Positions 55,349 through 63,399 of a stretch of 64,000 nucleotides of DNA are shown piece by piece; position 1 is the first letter of the stretch, and the number at the start of each line of letters is the position of its first letter. Under the pieces are notes generated by a model. The model was not told the DNA's origin and did not search any database. It worked only from the letters and a program-made list of their open reading frames with translations. Made by a program: the position numbers and the translations under genes. Origin of the DNA: Halorussus rarus (GTDB taxonomy: Archaea > Halobacteriota > Halobacteria > Halobacteriales > Haladaptataceae); assembly GCF_003369835.1 (NCBI RefSeq), contig NZ_QPMJ01000002.1:620001-684000 (forward strand), in the 5' to 3' direction.

Positions 55349-57061
55349 ATGTCCGAGAAACCGGCCGACCTCCCGAGCACCGAGGTCACCGAAGGAGTCG
55401 AGCGCGCGCCCCACCGGTCGATGTTCCGGGCCATGGGCTACGACGACGAGGACCTCTCGTCGCCGATGGTCGGCGTCGCCAACCCCGCGGCCGACATCAC
55501 GCCGTGCAACGTCCACCTCGACGACGTGGCCGCGTCGGCGTACGACGGCGTCGACGACGCGGGCGGGATGCCCATCGAGTTCGGCACCATCACCATCTCC
55601 GACGCTATCTCGATGGGGACCGAGGGGATGCGGGCCTCGCTGATTTCGCGGGAGGTCATCGCCGACTCGGTCGAACTGGTCGCGTTCGGCGAGCGCATGG
55701 ACGGCCTCGTCACGGTGGCGGGCTGCGACAAGAATCTGCCGGGGATGATGATGGCCGCCATCCGGACCGACCTCCCGTCGGTCTTCCTCTACGGCGGGTC
55801 CATCATGCCCGGCGAGCACGAGGGGAGGGAGGTCACCGTCCAGAACGTCTTCGAGGGCGTCGGCGCGGTCGCAGAAGGCGAGATGAGCGAGGAGGAACTC
55901 GACGACCTCGAGCGCCACGCCTGCCCCGGCGCGGGCTCCTGCGGCGGGATGTTCACCGCGAACACGATGGCGTCGGTCTCGGAGGCGCTGGGCCTCGCGC
56001 CGCTCGGGAGCGCGGGCGCGCCCGCCGAGTTCGACGAGCGCTACGAGGTCGCCGAGCGCGCCGGCGAGCTCGCGCTCGACTGCATCGAGAACGACCGCAG
56101 GCCCTCCGACATCCTCGAGAAGCGGTCGTTCGAGAACGCCATCGCGCTCCAGGTCGCCGTCGGCGGGTCGACCAACGGCGTGCTCCACCTGCTCGCGCTG
56201 GCCGCCGAGGCCGGAATCGGCCTCGACATCGGCGAGTTCGACGAAATCTCCCGTCGGACGCCCAAGATAGCCAACCTCCAGCCCGGCGGCGAGCGCGTGA
56301 TGTACGACCTCTACCGGCAGGGCGGCGTCCCGGTCATCATCCGGCGGCTCGTCGAGGCGGGGCTGTTCGACGGCGACGCGATGACGGTCACGGGCCGGAC
56401 GATCTCTGAGGAACTGGAACACCTCGACCTGCCCGACGACGACGAGGTCGACGCGGAGTTCATCCGGCCGGTCGACGACCCCTTCCACGAGGAGGGCGCC
56501 ATCAAGATCCTCCGGGGCAACCTGGCGCCCGACGGCGCGGTCCTGAAGGTCACCGGCGAGGACGACTTCCACCACGAGGGGCCGGCCCGGGTCTTCGAGA
56601 ACGAGGAGGACGCGATGAAGTACGTCCAGGAGGGTCACATCGAGTCGGGCGACGTCATCGTCATCCGGAACGAGGGCCCCCGCGGCGGCCCCGGCATGCG
56701 CGAGATGCTCGGGGTCACCTCCGCGGTCGTCGGCGCGGGCCACGAGGACGACGTGGCGATGGTGACCGACGGTCGGTTCTCGGGCGCGACCCGCGGGCCG
56801 ATGATCGGCCACGTGGCGCCGGAGTCGTTCTCGGGCGGTCCCATCGCGGCGGTGGAGGACGGCGACCGCGTCACCATCGACATCCCCGACCGGACCCTGG
56901 ACGCGGAGCTCTCGGACGACGAGATCGAGTCGCGCCTCGACGCCCGCGACGACCCGGAGCCGGCCTACCAGAACGGCGTACTGGCGAAGTACGGCGCGAC
57001 GTTCGGGTCGGCCGCGAACGGCGCGGTGACGAACCCGGGCGTGCGGCGGAACGGGGAGTAG
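55349..57061 (+). CDS. ilvD: Dihydroxy-acid dehydratase
   Basis: 570 aa Fe-S dehydratase of branched-chain amino-acid (and pantothenate) synthesis. [75 protein letters not shown] with the cluster cysteines, [20 protein letters not shown] and [22 protein letters not shown] (catalytic serine end) are all present. Other ilv genes are not in the window. Confidence 0.97.
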   Translation: MSEKPADLPSTEVTEGVERAPHRSMFRAMGYDDEDLSSPMVGVANPAADITPCNVHLDDVAASAYDGVDDAGGMPIEFGTITISDAISMGTEGMRASLISREVIADSVELVAFGERMDGLVTVAGCDKNLPGMMMAAIRTDLPSVFLYGGSIMPGEHEGREVTVQNVFEGVGAVAEGEMSEEELDDLERHACPGAGSCGGMFTANTMASVSEALGLAPLGSAGAPAEFDERYEVAERAGELALDCIENDRRPSDILEKRSFENAIALQVAVGGSTNGVLHLLALAAEAGIGLDIGEFDEISRRTPKIANLQPGGERVMYDLYRQGGVPVIIRRLVEAGLFDGDAMTVTGRTISEELEHLDLPDDDEVDAEFIRPVDDPFHEEGAIKILRGNLAPDGAVLKVTGEDDFHHEGPARVFENEEDAMKYVQEGHIESGDVIVIRNEGPRGGPGMREMLGVTSAVVGAGHEDDVAMVTDGRFSGATRGPMIGHVAPESFSGGPIAAVEDGDRVTIDIPDRTLDAELSDDEIESRLDARDDPEPAYQNGVLAKYGATFGSAANGAVTNPGVRRNGE

Positions 57062-57104
57062 CGAAGTCGGGCGCGGACCGGAGACGGAAGTATCGGAGAC
57101 CCGC

Positions 57105-57647
57105 CTACGCTCGCCACTCTTCTGCCAGCAGTCCGAACCGGAGCAGATCGACGAACTCGCCGTCGACGTACGCCTCCTCGCGGAAGACGCCTTCCCGCTC
57201 GAATCCCAGTTTCTCCAGCACACGGACCGACGCCTCGTTGGATGCGAACGACTTCGCGGTCACCTTGTGGAGGCCGAGGCGGTCGACCCCGTGGCCGAGG
57301 ACCGTCCGGGCCGCGTCGGTGGCGTAGCCGTTGCCTTGCGCGGCGGGCGCGACCCAGTAGGCGAGCTCCGCCCGCCGGTATGTCGCGTCGTTGGGCTTCT
57401 CTCGGATGAGGTAGACCTGGCCGACCCTGTCGCCGTCGGCGAAGACCACAAGCGCGAGGGTGTCGTCCCTCCGGCCGAGCGTGCCGCCGAGTCGGCGGCG
57501 GACGTCGTCGGGACCCGACGGCGCGGTGACGCTCCGCGTCGCGCGCACGTCGGGGTCGTTCTCGTGATCGAGCAGGAAGTCCACGTCGGACTCGTCGGGG
57601 ACGCGAAGCGTCACGCGGTCGCCGTCGAGGAACGTCGGTCCGGGCAT
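57105..57647 (-). CDS. GNAT family N-acetyltransferase (RimJ/RimL-like)
   Basis: 180 aa. FLDGDRVTLRVPDESDVDFLLDHENDPDVR is the RimJ-type start; AYWVAPAAQGNGYATDAARTVLGHGVDRLGLHKVTAKSFASNEASVRVLEKLGFEREGVFREEAYVDGEFVDLLRFGLL contains the acetyl-CoA loop (QGNGYA) and the NEAS motif. Acetylates a protein N-terminus or small amine; substrate unknown. Confidence 0.9.
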   Translation of the reverse strand: MPGPTFLDGDRVTLRVPDESDVDFLLDHENDPDVRATRSVTAPSGPDDVRRRLGGTLGRRDDTLALVVFADGDRVGQVYLIREKPNDATYRRAELAYWVAPAAQGNGYATDAARTVLGHGVDRLGLHKVTAKSFASNEASVRVLEKLGFEREGVFREEAYVDGEFVDLLRFGLLAEEWRA

Positions 57648-57786
57648 CGTGGTCGACCAGTCGGCCGGCCGAGCAATAAATGAAAGCCATCCGACCGGAC
57701 GGCGACCGAGTCGGGGCGACTCTGCCCGAACCGCCGCGACGGCCGAGATAGGTGATTTCAAATCGGCCGTCGGCGTCGTTCCGGAC

Positions 57787-58197
57787 GTGACTCCGCGAAC
57801 GTTCACTCACGACGTCGAGGTCCAGTTCCGGGACCTCGACACCCGCGCGCACGTCAACCACGTCGTCTACGCCGCCTACTTCGAGCGGGCGAAGGAGCGC
57901 CTGTTCGAGGAGGTGCTGGGCGTCCCGCTGTCGGAGGCACCCACCGTCGTGCGGTCGCTGGAGGTCGACTACGTGGCGCCCATCGGCCCCGACCGGACCG
58001 TCACGGCGGCGCTCGGGCCCATCGAGACCGGCGAGACCAGTCTCACCATCGAGTACGAGCTCCGTGACGGCGACGACGTCGCGGCGACGGGTCGGACGGT
58101 GTCGGTCTACCTCGGCGAAGACGGTCGACCGGCGTCGCTGCCGACGGCCTGGCGGGAGGCGCTCGCGACGTACGATTCGGAGAGTGATGGGGAGTAG
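57787..58197 (+). CDS. Acyl-CoA thioesterase, 4HBT hot-dog fold
   Basis: 136 aa. FTHDVEVQFRDLDTRAHVNHVVYAAYFERAKERLFEEVLGV has the 4HBT pattern with the catalytic Asp (DLDTRAHVNH). Hydrolyses acyl-CoA or related thioesters. GTG at 57787 gives the family start; the longer upstream frame overlaps the divergent GNAT promoter. Confidence 0.88.
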   Translation: MTPRTFTHDVEVQFRDLDTRAHVNHVVYAAYFERAKERLFEEVLGVPLSEAPTVVRSLEVDYVAPIGPDRTVTAALGPIETGETSLTIEYELRDGDDVAATGRTVSVYLGEDGRPASLPTAWREALATYDSESDGE

Positions 58198-58681
58198 CTC
58201 GAGTAGGAGTAACTTCCGGACGCGATGGGCGAGAACGCCAAGCGCAAGCCGATAGATTAAGCGGGGGCTTCCACATCAAGGTAGCCGGTACCGGCCAGAG
58301 AAGCTCGTACTCGTCGGTCTCGGGATACCACCGACCATCAACCACGTCCAGCACCTCGGTCACCGACACCCTCGTAATCTCTAGCGGCTCCCACCCACTC
58401 GACACCACCGAGGGATACAGCACGACGACGCCACAGTGGTGGCTTTCGTGCCGGAGCGACCGGAGGAGATGGAGGTTGAACCGCAAGACGCCCAGCGGAC
58501 CGCCGGTACCCGACGGAACCAGGGTTGGACCGTTCCATCGACGTTTTGCGAGCGAGGTACTCGCAGAGTATCTCACGCAGTAGAAGGTTGTAGTGGGACC
58601 GCCGAGGTCCGCGTGCCGGTTTCTGCGCATGCCGATGCGAGTTTCGTACTGCTGGGGGAGTAGGGATTCATGATTACTCAA
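58043..58681 (-). pseudogene. Possible truncated or frameshifted gene at the element edge, unknown function
   Basis: From a TTG at 58681 the minus strand is open for 212 codons. The first about 130 residues look protein-like (HHCGVVVLYPSVVSSGWEPLEITRVSVTEVLDVVDGRWYPETDEYELLWP), but beyond about 58270 the composition turns Arg/Ser/Pro-rich and runs antisense into the thioesterase gene. An alternative frame there ends naturally as TGYLDVEAPA near 58255. Probably a damaged gene between chromosome and integrase; may also be a real gene ending near 58255 with one frameshift. No family recognised. Confidence 0.35.
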
Positions 58682-59801
58682 GATCGTCGAGGTAGCTCCG
58701 GCGGGACTCCATCCGGCGAAGCTTCTCGGGGTGGTCGTAGTGCGCCCGAATCGTCTCCGGGGTCGCGTTCACCTTCTCCGCAAGCGCCTCAGGCGGCCAA
58801 TCACAATCGCGATGCCAGGTGATCGATCCGGTGCGGATCTTGTGGGGTGACCGCGCGGACGGACACCGCTGCTCGCGACCGTGCTCGAGCGCCTCGCAAT
58901 CGTCCGGATCGCGGTCGTGGGGGCACGTCCCGTACCGGCAGGGCTGGGTCTTGATGTAGAACCGCCGCCGAATCGCACCCTTCGTAAATCGCCCATTGCC
59001 CTTCTTCGACGCGAACAGTGGTCGACGGCCGTAGTCGTCGGTGACGTTCGGCCGGTTCACCTCGATGTAGTCCCGGAGAATTTCAGCAAGGTCGCCGTTC
59101 AGCGAGACTGGACGTTCGCCCTCCTCTTTGTTCTTCAGCGGCGTCTCAGTCTCCGGGCGATGCCGGAAGAAGATGAACGGGACGCTCACCTCGTCCAAGA
59201 GGGACTCCACGTCGTTCTGGTCGGGGGTCTTGAACAGGCCCGCCTCGTCGAGGTCCTCCTCGTGGGCGAGGCGTTCGAGGTCACTCTTATCGAGATAGCA
59301 GTCCTGGACGTCGAGCGCTCGGAGCGCCCCAAGGCGGCAGCCCGTCCGCCACGCCGTGACGAACAGGGCGTGGTCGGTGCTGGCCCACTCGTAGCGCTCC
59401 AGTTGCTCCATTATCGTGTCCGCACGGGCCGCCGGGAGCTTCTCCTCGTTCGCGCGCTCGGCCTTCGAAAGTTCCGGCACGTCGAGGCTCGCCGCGACAC
59501 CTCTCTCAACTGCTTCGATGTCCTCGCAGAACGCGAGGAACAACCGGAGCGTCCCGAGTTGGTTGTTCAGCGTCGTGATGCTGAGGTCCTGACCACGCCG
59601 ATGCGTGTCGAAGCGGAAGAGGTCGCGACCGTCGAGCTCGTTCAGGTTCTCGATGTCCTCGCGCTCGCACCACTCGACGAACTGGTTGATGCGGTATCCG
59701 TAGCTCTTGACGGACTCGGCCGCCTTCTCCGACCGCTGACGTTCGAGCCACATCTCCATCGCCTCTCGGGGGCCGAGGGGTTGGAGATCGTCCTCACTCA
59801 T
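58674..59801 (-). CDS. Tyrosine recombinase/integrase (phage-integrase family)
   Basis: 375 aa. N-terminal SAM-like core-binding domain (AMEMWLERQRSEKAAESVKSYGYRINQFVEWC...TLNNQLGTLRLFLAFCEDI), then the catalytic domain: Arg156 in GCRLGALRAL, HKIR at 320-323, Tyr355 in IRAHYDHPEK. Between catalytic parts a Cys set C288, C293, C302, C313 (CRYGTCPHDRDPDDC...C) may bind zinc, as in other haloviral integrases. Sits at the left end of the element; last gene of its operon. Confidence 0.93.
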   Translation of the reverse strand: MSEDDLQPLGPREAMEMWLERQRSEKAAESVKSYGYRINQFVEWCEREDIENLNELDGRDLFRFDTHRRGQDLSITTLNNQLGTLRLFLAFCEDIEAVERGVAASLDVPELSKAERANEEKLPAARADTIMEQLERYEWASTDHALFVTAWRTGCRLGALRALDVQDCYLDKSDLERLAHEEDLDEAGLFKTPDQNDVESLLDEVSVPFIFFRHRPETETPLKNKEEGERPVSLNGDLAEILRDYIEVNRPNVTDDYGRRPLFASKKGNGRFTKGAIRRRFYIKTQPCRYGTCPHDRDPDDCEALEHGREQRCPSARSPHKIRTGSITWHRDCDWPPEALAEKVNATPETIRAHYDHPEKLRRMESRRSYLDDLE

Positions 59802-60375
59802 CCAGCATCGCCTCCTTGGCGTTCTTCACCCGGCGGAACTCTGCCTCGCTGCCGCCGTGATCGGGGTGTCTCTCCTGAACCTGCTGGCGGAACGCTCGCC
59901 GAACCTCATCGGGAGTAGCATTCCGGTCGACGCCCAACACCATGTGGGGCGGCTGTTCGTCGACAACGAGCTCGGAGTCACCGGAGGGGAGTCGTGCGTT
60001 GGCGAACTCGGATGCACCGGTCTCGACCGGACGCTGCTCCATCTTGCGCTTCTCGTGGACGTAGAGGTAGAGCGTCCGGACGTTGTCGCGGAGTCGCGAG
60101 TAAGCGTCGCAGGCAACCGCGAACTGCTTCCCGTTCATCGTCCAGCGGACGACCGCACCGGGGTCGTCCGGCGAGGCGTCGGCGTAGGGGTACTTCGGGT
60201 TCTGCGACTGGTGAAGCGCCGCCGTCGAGAGATTCCAGTCTCCGACGTCCATTCGCTCAAGCTCTGTCTCGAGGTCATCGATGGACTCCCGGAGAGTCGT
60301 GCCGTAGTGGTTGTTCCGCGTCCGCTCGGCGGGGTCGGTCCGCTCGAACCCCTTCGGCCAATCGAGACCCGTCAC
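59794..60375 (-). CDS. J-domain (DnaJ-like) protein of the integrated element
   Basis: 193 aa. The C-terminal 50 residues are a J domain (MVLGVDRNATPDEVRRAFRQQVQERHPDHGGSEAEFRRVKNAKEAML) with HPD at 170-172. The first 140 residues are helical and unlike known DnaJ parts (WNLSTAALHQSQNPKYPYAD; AVACDAYSRLRDNVRTLYLYVHEKRK). J-domain proteins with such N-termini are common next to haloviral integrases; likely recruits host Hsp70. GTG start overlapping the upstream small ORF; overlaps the integrase gene by 8 bp. Confidence 0.9.
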   Translation of the reverse strand: MTGLDWPKGFERTDPAERTRNNHYGTTLRESIDDLETELERMDVGDWNLSTAALHQSQNPKYPYADASPDDPGAVVRWTMNGKQFAVACDAYSRLRDNVRTLYLYVHEKRKMEQRPVETGASEFANARLPSGDSELVVDEQPPHMVLGVDRNATPDEVRRAFRQQVQERHPDHGGSEAEFRRVKNAKEAMLDE

Positions 60376-60458
60376 GCCGACCCCTCCGTCGCGGTCTCGC
60401 CCTCGATGATCTGTTCCGCTGCGCTCCGCTCGCCGTTGTCGTCCGTAGTCTCAGGCAT
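60372..60458 (-). CDS. Very small acidic protein (28 aa)
   Basis: ATG at 60458, stop at 60372-60374, encoding PETTDDNGERSAAEQIIEG and an acidic Thr/Glu end. Its start overlaps the end of the zinc-ribbon gene (8 bp) and its stop overlaps the GTG of the J-domain gene (GTGA), filling exactly the gap in an otherwise fully overlapped operon. This coupling is the main evidence; function unknown. Confidence 0.45.
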   Translation of the reverse strand: MPETTDDNGERSAAEQIIEGETATEGSA

Positions 60459-60666
60459 CGTTCATCCTCGTCGTGGTCTGCGTCCCGCAGATACGGCACT
60501 CGCTAACCCGGTACGGTTCGCGCGAAAACTCCGCGTTCTCGCGGCGCTCACTCTCGGTCCGAATCTCCACCGCCACCTCGTGCGGCGTCTCACGCTCGCA
60601 GTCGTCGCACTCCTCCAGCATCGCCGAGAAGACCGCCGAACTGTCGGCCTCAGCGGTCGACCTCAT
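60451..60666 (-). CDS. Small zinc-ribbon protein (DUF7835-like)
   Basis: 71 aa with two CxxC pairs (C20-C23, CDDC; C57-C60, CRIC), a treble-clef or ribbon zinc site. Frequent in haloarchaeal proviruses. ATG overlaps the upstream wHTH stop by 4 bp. Confidence 0.8.
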   Translation of the reverse strand: MRSTAEADSSAVFSAMLEECDDCERETPHEVAVEIRTESERRENAEFSREPYRVSECRICGTQTTTRMNDA

Positions 60667-61076
60667 CGGTACTCTCCCACGGGGAACTGCTCGCGCGCCG
60701 ACGCGATGACCGCCGTCAGCGCCTCGACGTCCGACGACCGCGTCACCTCGCTCGCCCGCTGGTCGTACTCGATGACGCCCATCTCGTCCAGCTTCGGTAG
60801 GTGCGTCTGGTGGAGCGCCGACCGGACCGTCTTCTTCTGACGGGCCGAGACAATGTCCGGCTCGACGTCGAACTCCAGCGAGGCGATGTAGATGGTGAGC
60901 TCACCGACGCTCACCGTCTCGCCCGGCTCCAAGTCCGCCAGGTACTCCGCGACGTGCCGGCGCCGACTGTTCCGGAGCAGCTGGAACGCCTCGTCGAACG
61001 TCACCTCGGGTTCCGGCGCCGGACCACTCAGCGGCGACCAGTCGGACACTCGGCTCGTCACGGCGCCGAGCATCAT
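60663..61076 (-). CDS. DUF7344-like winged-helix regulator of the element
   Basis: 137 aa. FDEAFQLLRNSRRRHVAEYLADLEPGETVSVGELTIYIASLE and RSALHQTHLPKLDEMGVIEYDQRASEV give an ArsR-like winged helix of the DUF7344 type. Similar in plan to the chromosomal regulator at 3091-3492. In an operon with the integrase, it may regulate the element. 4-bp overlaps on both sides. Confidence 0.85.
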   Translation of the reverse strand: MMLGAVTSRVSDWSPLSGPAPEPEVTFDEAFQLLRNSRRRHVAEYLADLEPGETVSVGELTIYIASLEFDVEPDIVSARQKKTVRSALHQTHLPKLDEMGVIEYDQRASEVTRSSDVEALTAVIASAREQFPVGEYR

Positions 61077-61696
61077 GGCGCATCACCTCCCGGGAGCGCG
61101 TCCTCGCCACGGACGACGGGGTCGAGGCCCTCGTCCGCGGGGAAGTGGACCTTCTCGCCGTTCGGCGGCGCGACGATCTCCGAGTGCTCCTTGTCGACCG
61201 GGATCCAGTATCCGCCGAACGGGTGATAGTCGGGGTCGATACCGACGTGGAGGTAGCCCTGCGCGTCCGCCACGGGTTCGACCGCGTCGACCAGGTGCTC
61301 CGGGACGTAGCAGCTGTATTCGGCGTCCGCTGCTTCGCCGACTCGGATCACCTCCAGCTTGAAGGCGTACCGTTCATCGTCGGCGAGGTAGAGCACCGCG
61401 TCACCGTCCGGGGTTTCGACTTCCGGCACGCAGTCGATGACCGCTTTCTCTTCGAGCTCGTCTTCGTCGAGATGCACGGCATCGACAGTCCACTCGCCGG
61501 TCCCCCATCCGACGGTGGCTACGAGGACACCGTCTTCGTAGTCCTGATGGACCGCTATCGCGGTATCGTAGGCGTCTCGGAACTCCATCCGTTCGCCGTT
61601 CAGCTTGACCGCGATGCCGGTTCCGTTGCCGAACTCGTGGTGCGGTCTGAGTTCGCCCTCCTGACTCGGAACCCCGCCGTCGGTCGCGGGACTCAC
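61073..61696 (-). CDS. Provirus-associated beta-rich protein, unknown function
   Basis: 207 aa acidic protein; GTGIAVKLNGERMEFRDAYDTAIAVHQDYEDGVLVATVGWGTGEWTVDAVHLDEDELEEKAVIDCVPE and GYLHVGIDPDYHPFGGYWIPVDKEHSEIVAPPNGEKV suggest beta sandwiches. Not recognised. GTG start at 61696 overlaps the upstream stop (GTGA), which fixes the start against the longer frame. Confidence 0.7.
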   Translation of the reverse strand: MSPATDGGVPSQEGELRPHHEFGNGTGIAVKLNGERMEFRDAYDTAIAVHQDYEDGVLVATVGWGTGEWTVDAVHLDEDELEEKAVIDCVPEVETPDGDAVLYLADDERYAFKLEVIRVGEAADAEYSCYVPEHLVDAVEPVADAQGYLHVGIDPDYHPFGGYWIPVDKEHSEIVAPPNGEKVHFPADEGLDPVVRGEDALPGGDAP

Positions 61697-61941
61697 GCCG
61701 ACCCCTCCTGGTGGACGTCCCGGTAGGTGCCGACAGGCGTGACGAGTTCGAGCTGGTCGCGCTCGTGGGTCTCGCCGGTCTGCTTGTTCAGGAGGTCGTG
61801 GAACACCCCGTCGGTGTCGTAGTGGCGCGCGCAGGTCTCGCACCAGAAGTGGTGGTTCGTCGGCTCCCAGTTGCGGTGGCCGTTGGGACACACCCACTTC
61901 CACCGATCTACCTCATCGTCGAGATGAATTCGCTCCGACAT
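61693..61941 (-). CDS. Small zinc-finger protein, first gene of the element operon
   Basis: 82 aa. WVCPNGHRNWEPTNHHFWCETCARHYDTDGVFHDLLNKQTGE has C18, C34, C37 plus H22, a zinc-ribbon layout. A TATA-like CCTTTTACAG lies 23-32 bp upstream (61964-61973), so the message is leaderless from 61941 and the longer frame to 62100 is not used. Confidence 0.8.
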   Translation of the reverse strand: MSERIHLDDEVDRWKWVCPNGHRNWEPTNHHFWCETCARHYDTDGVFHDLLNKQTGETHERDQLELVTPVGTYRDVHQEGSA

Positions 61942-62335
61942 CCGACTCGGGCTGACGAACCCACCTGTAAAAGGCCGAATCCTCGTCCGAAGCGGAAGTG
62001 AAACTGTAACTCGTGCGCGCCGACGAGTTTCGAATCGTCGGCGCGGCGATGCAGACCGTCGGTCGGGGCTTTCAAGACCCCGCGTAGCGATTGCGTACAT
62101 GGCTTCCGTACCTCAGTTACGGAGGCTCACGCGGACCCGATGGCCCAAACATCGGGGTCCGCTTTCTGAGGACCCATCGGCGAGCGACGGGTCCGCGATT
62201 TTGTCTCCGTGATTAGCGGATGTTCATGCCACCGTAATAAAACTTGAGCATTTTATGGCTCAATTGAGCCTAATAATGTCGCACAGATAGACATATCGTC
62301 AAAGGTAATAAACAGTGGTCTGAGTTTCTTTTACG
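61942..62335. promoter_or_regulatory. Divergent control region of the integrated element
   Basis: 394 bp without a gene, between the leftward operon and the rightward AT-rich cassette. It contains three stem-loops (62102-62125; CGGACCCGATG/CATCGGGGTCCG at 62132-62161; GGACCC/GGGTCC at 62170-62194), a palindrome at 62257-62270, and a sharp GC-to-AT change near 62200. Candidate switch region or replication origin of the element. Confidence 0.6.
62244..62270. promoter_or_regulatory. Operator-like palindromes TTGAGC/GCTCAA
   Basis: GGCTCAATTGAGCC (62257-62270) is a perfect 14-bp palindrome; a further TTGAGC at 62244-62249 makes a second inverted pair with the GCTCAA inside it. It lies about 65 bp upstream of the wHTH gene, a likely binding site for that repressor. 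Confidence 0.6.
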
Positions 62336-62614
62336 ATGTCGAGAGGGCCGGAGTGGAAGAATAGCGCCACTGAACCAACTCTAAAATTTCTGGAAGAGCA
62401 TGATCTTGCCCTCTCCGCTACGGCGATTCACTATAATTTAGAGCAACTACTACAGCGTCCTCCGTCTCGGTCAACGATTACACGGGCACTCAAAGGATTA
62501 CGAGATACTGGCTTAGTAGAACAACCTCATGGTTCGCTCTATCAAATTACCAACAAAGGTCGGAAATATCTTGCTGGTGACCTTGACGAGAGCGAGTTAG
62601 AAAGTGACAGATGA
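62336..62614 (+). CDS. Winged-helix repressor-like protein (PhiH1-repressor type)
   Basis: 92 aa. TEPTLKFLEEHDLALSATAIHYNLEQLLQRPPSRSTITRALKGLRDTGLVEQPHGSLYQITNKGRKYLAGDLDESEL is a winged helix with wing and C-terminal helix, as in haloviral PhiH1-like repressors. Codon use is clearly more AT-rich than in the rest of the window. Next to palindromic operators; probably controls the element or cassette. Confidence 0.8.
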   Translation: MSRGPEWKNSATEPTLKFLEEHDLALSATAIHYNLEQLLQRPPSRSTITRALKGLRDTGLVEQPHGSLYQITNKGRKYLAGDLDESELESDR

Positions 62615-62643
62615 TTAATTAGATATATGCGAGTGAGGATAGA

Positions 62644-63399
62644 ATGCGTATAAGGGATTATTTTACCTTCGGTCGGCCAGAAGGTACTGCTGTTGCAATC
62701 TTCTTGCAATCTGTTCCGATCTTTTTCGCCTTACTACCCGGAAGTCCACCAATTATTAAGTGGCCTTTTGGTCAGAAAATTGCTGTTTTAGTGTCCTCGT
62801 CAGTAGCTCTTCTCTTAGCCTATGCCCTATATCGGACTATTGACCAAATTTCCCAATCCCTTCTCTCCATTGAGATGCAGAAAAGGAGTAACAAACTGAT
62901 CTCGGTCGGACTTTATTCTATCGTTGGTTTGTGCTCGGCTATTATTGCGTATCTCTTGTTCATTTTCCCCACGAATGTTCATGTACCGGTTGGCCTTGAT
63001 GATTACACAACTGGAGCTGCAATGGGCCTTCTCTATTCGGAGTATATTGCACTACCACAGGCAGTACGGATAAAGGCGTCAGTAAACGGTGAACAACGAA
63101 ATCAAATGATTAGTAAATTTCTCTCAGATATAGAGAAGCTCCAAGTAGAATCTGGGAGCGAATTAGATGGCGTTTCTGAATCAATTAGTGAGTTAGGAGA
63201 CGAAATCATAACTGAAATTGAAGAGGAGCCGATATCCGGGAAAGGTTCCTTGCATACCTATTTGAAAGATTGGCTTGCCGATTTCGATGAGGCACGGAAT
63301 CTTCCCCAAGAGAGGAAATTGGTGGACCCAGACGAAGATAATCGTATCGAGTATATTACGAATAATTTAAGTGCGTTGGCACAGATTTCCGGTCCATGA
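62644..63399 (+). CDS. AT-rich membrane protein, unknown function
   Basis: 251 aa. Two N-terminal membrane segments at about 15-32 and 46-63, two more at about 86-107 and 123-140; residues 145-251 are cytoplasmic, with long polar helices (RNQMISKFLSDIEKLQVESGSELDGVSESISELGDEIITEIEEE). No family recognised. Low GC and coupling to the next gene by a 4-bp overlap (ATGA) suggest a recently acquired two-gene unit. Confidence 0.7.
   Translation: MRIRDYFTFGRPEGTAVAIFLQSVPIFFALLPGSPPIIKWPFGQKIAVLVSSSVALLLAYALYRTIDQISQSLLSIEMQKRSNKLISVGLYSIVGLCSAIIAYLLFIFPTNVHVPVGLDDYTTGAAMGLLYSEYIALPQAVRIKASVNGEQRNQMISKFLSDIEKLQVESGSELDGVSESISELGDEIITEIEEEPISGKGSLHTYLKDWLADFDEARNLPQERKLVDPDEDNRIEYITNNLSALAQISGP

Noticed and set aside
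58198-58673. A tRNA gene as attachment site beside the integrase
   Set aside because: No acceptor/T-arm pattern found on either strand in this interval.
61942-62100. N-terminal extension of the zinc-finger gene to 62100
   Set aside because: The extension is Arg/Ser-rich, and a promoter at leaderless spacing supports the start at 61941.
62102-62194. Possible tRNA or tRNA fragment in the element control region
   Set aside because: The stem-loops lack a T-arm consensus, anticodon arm and acceptor pairing.
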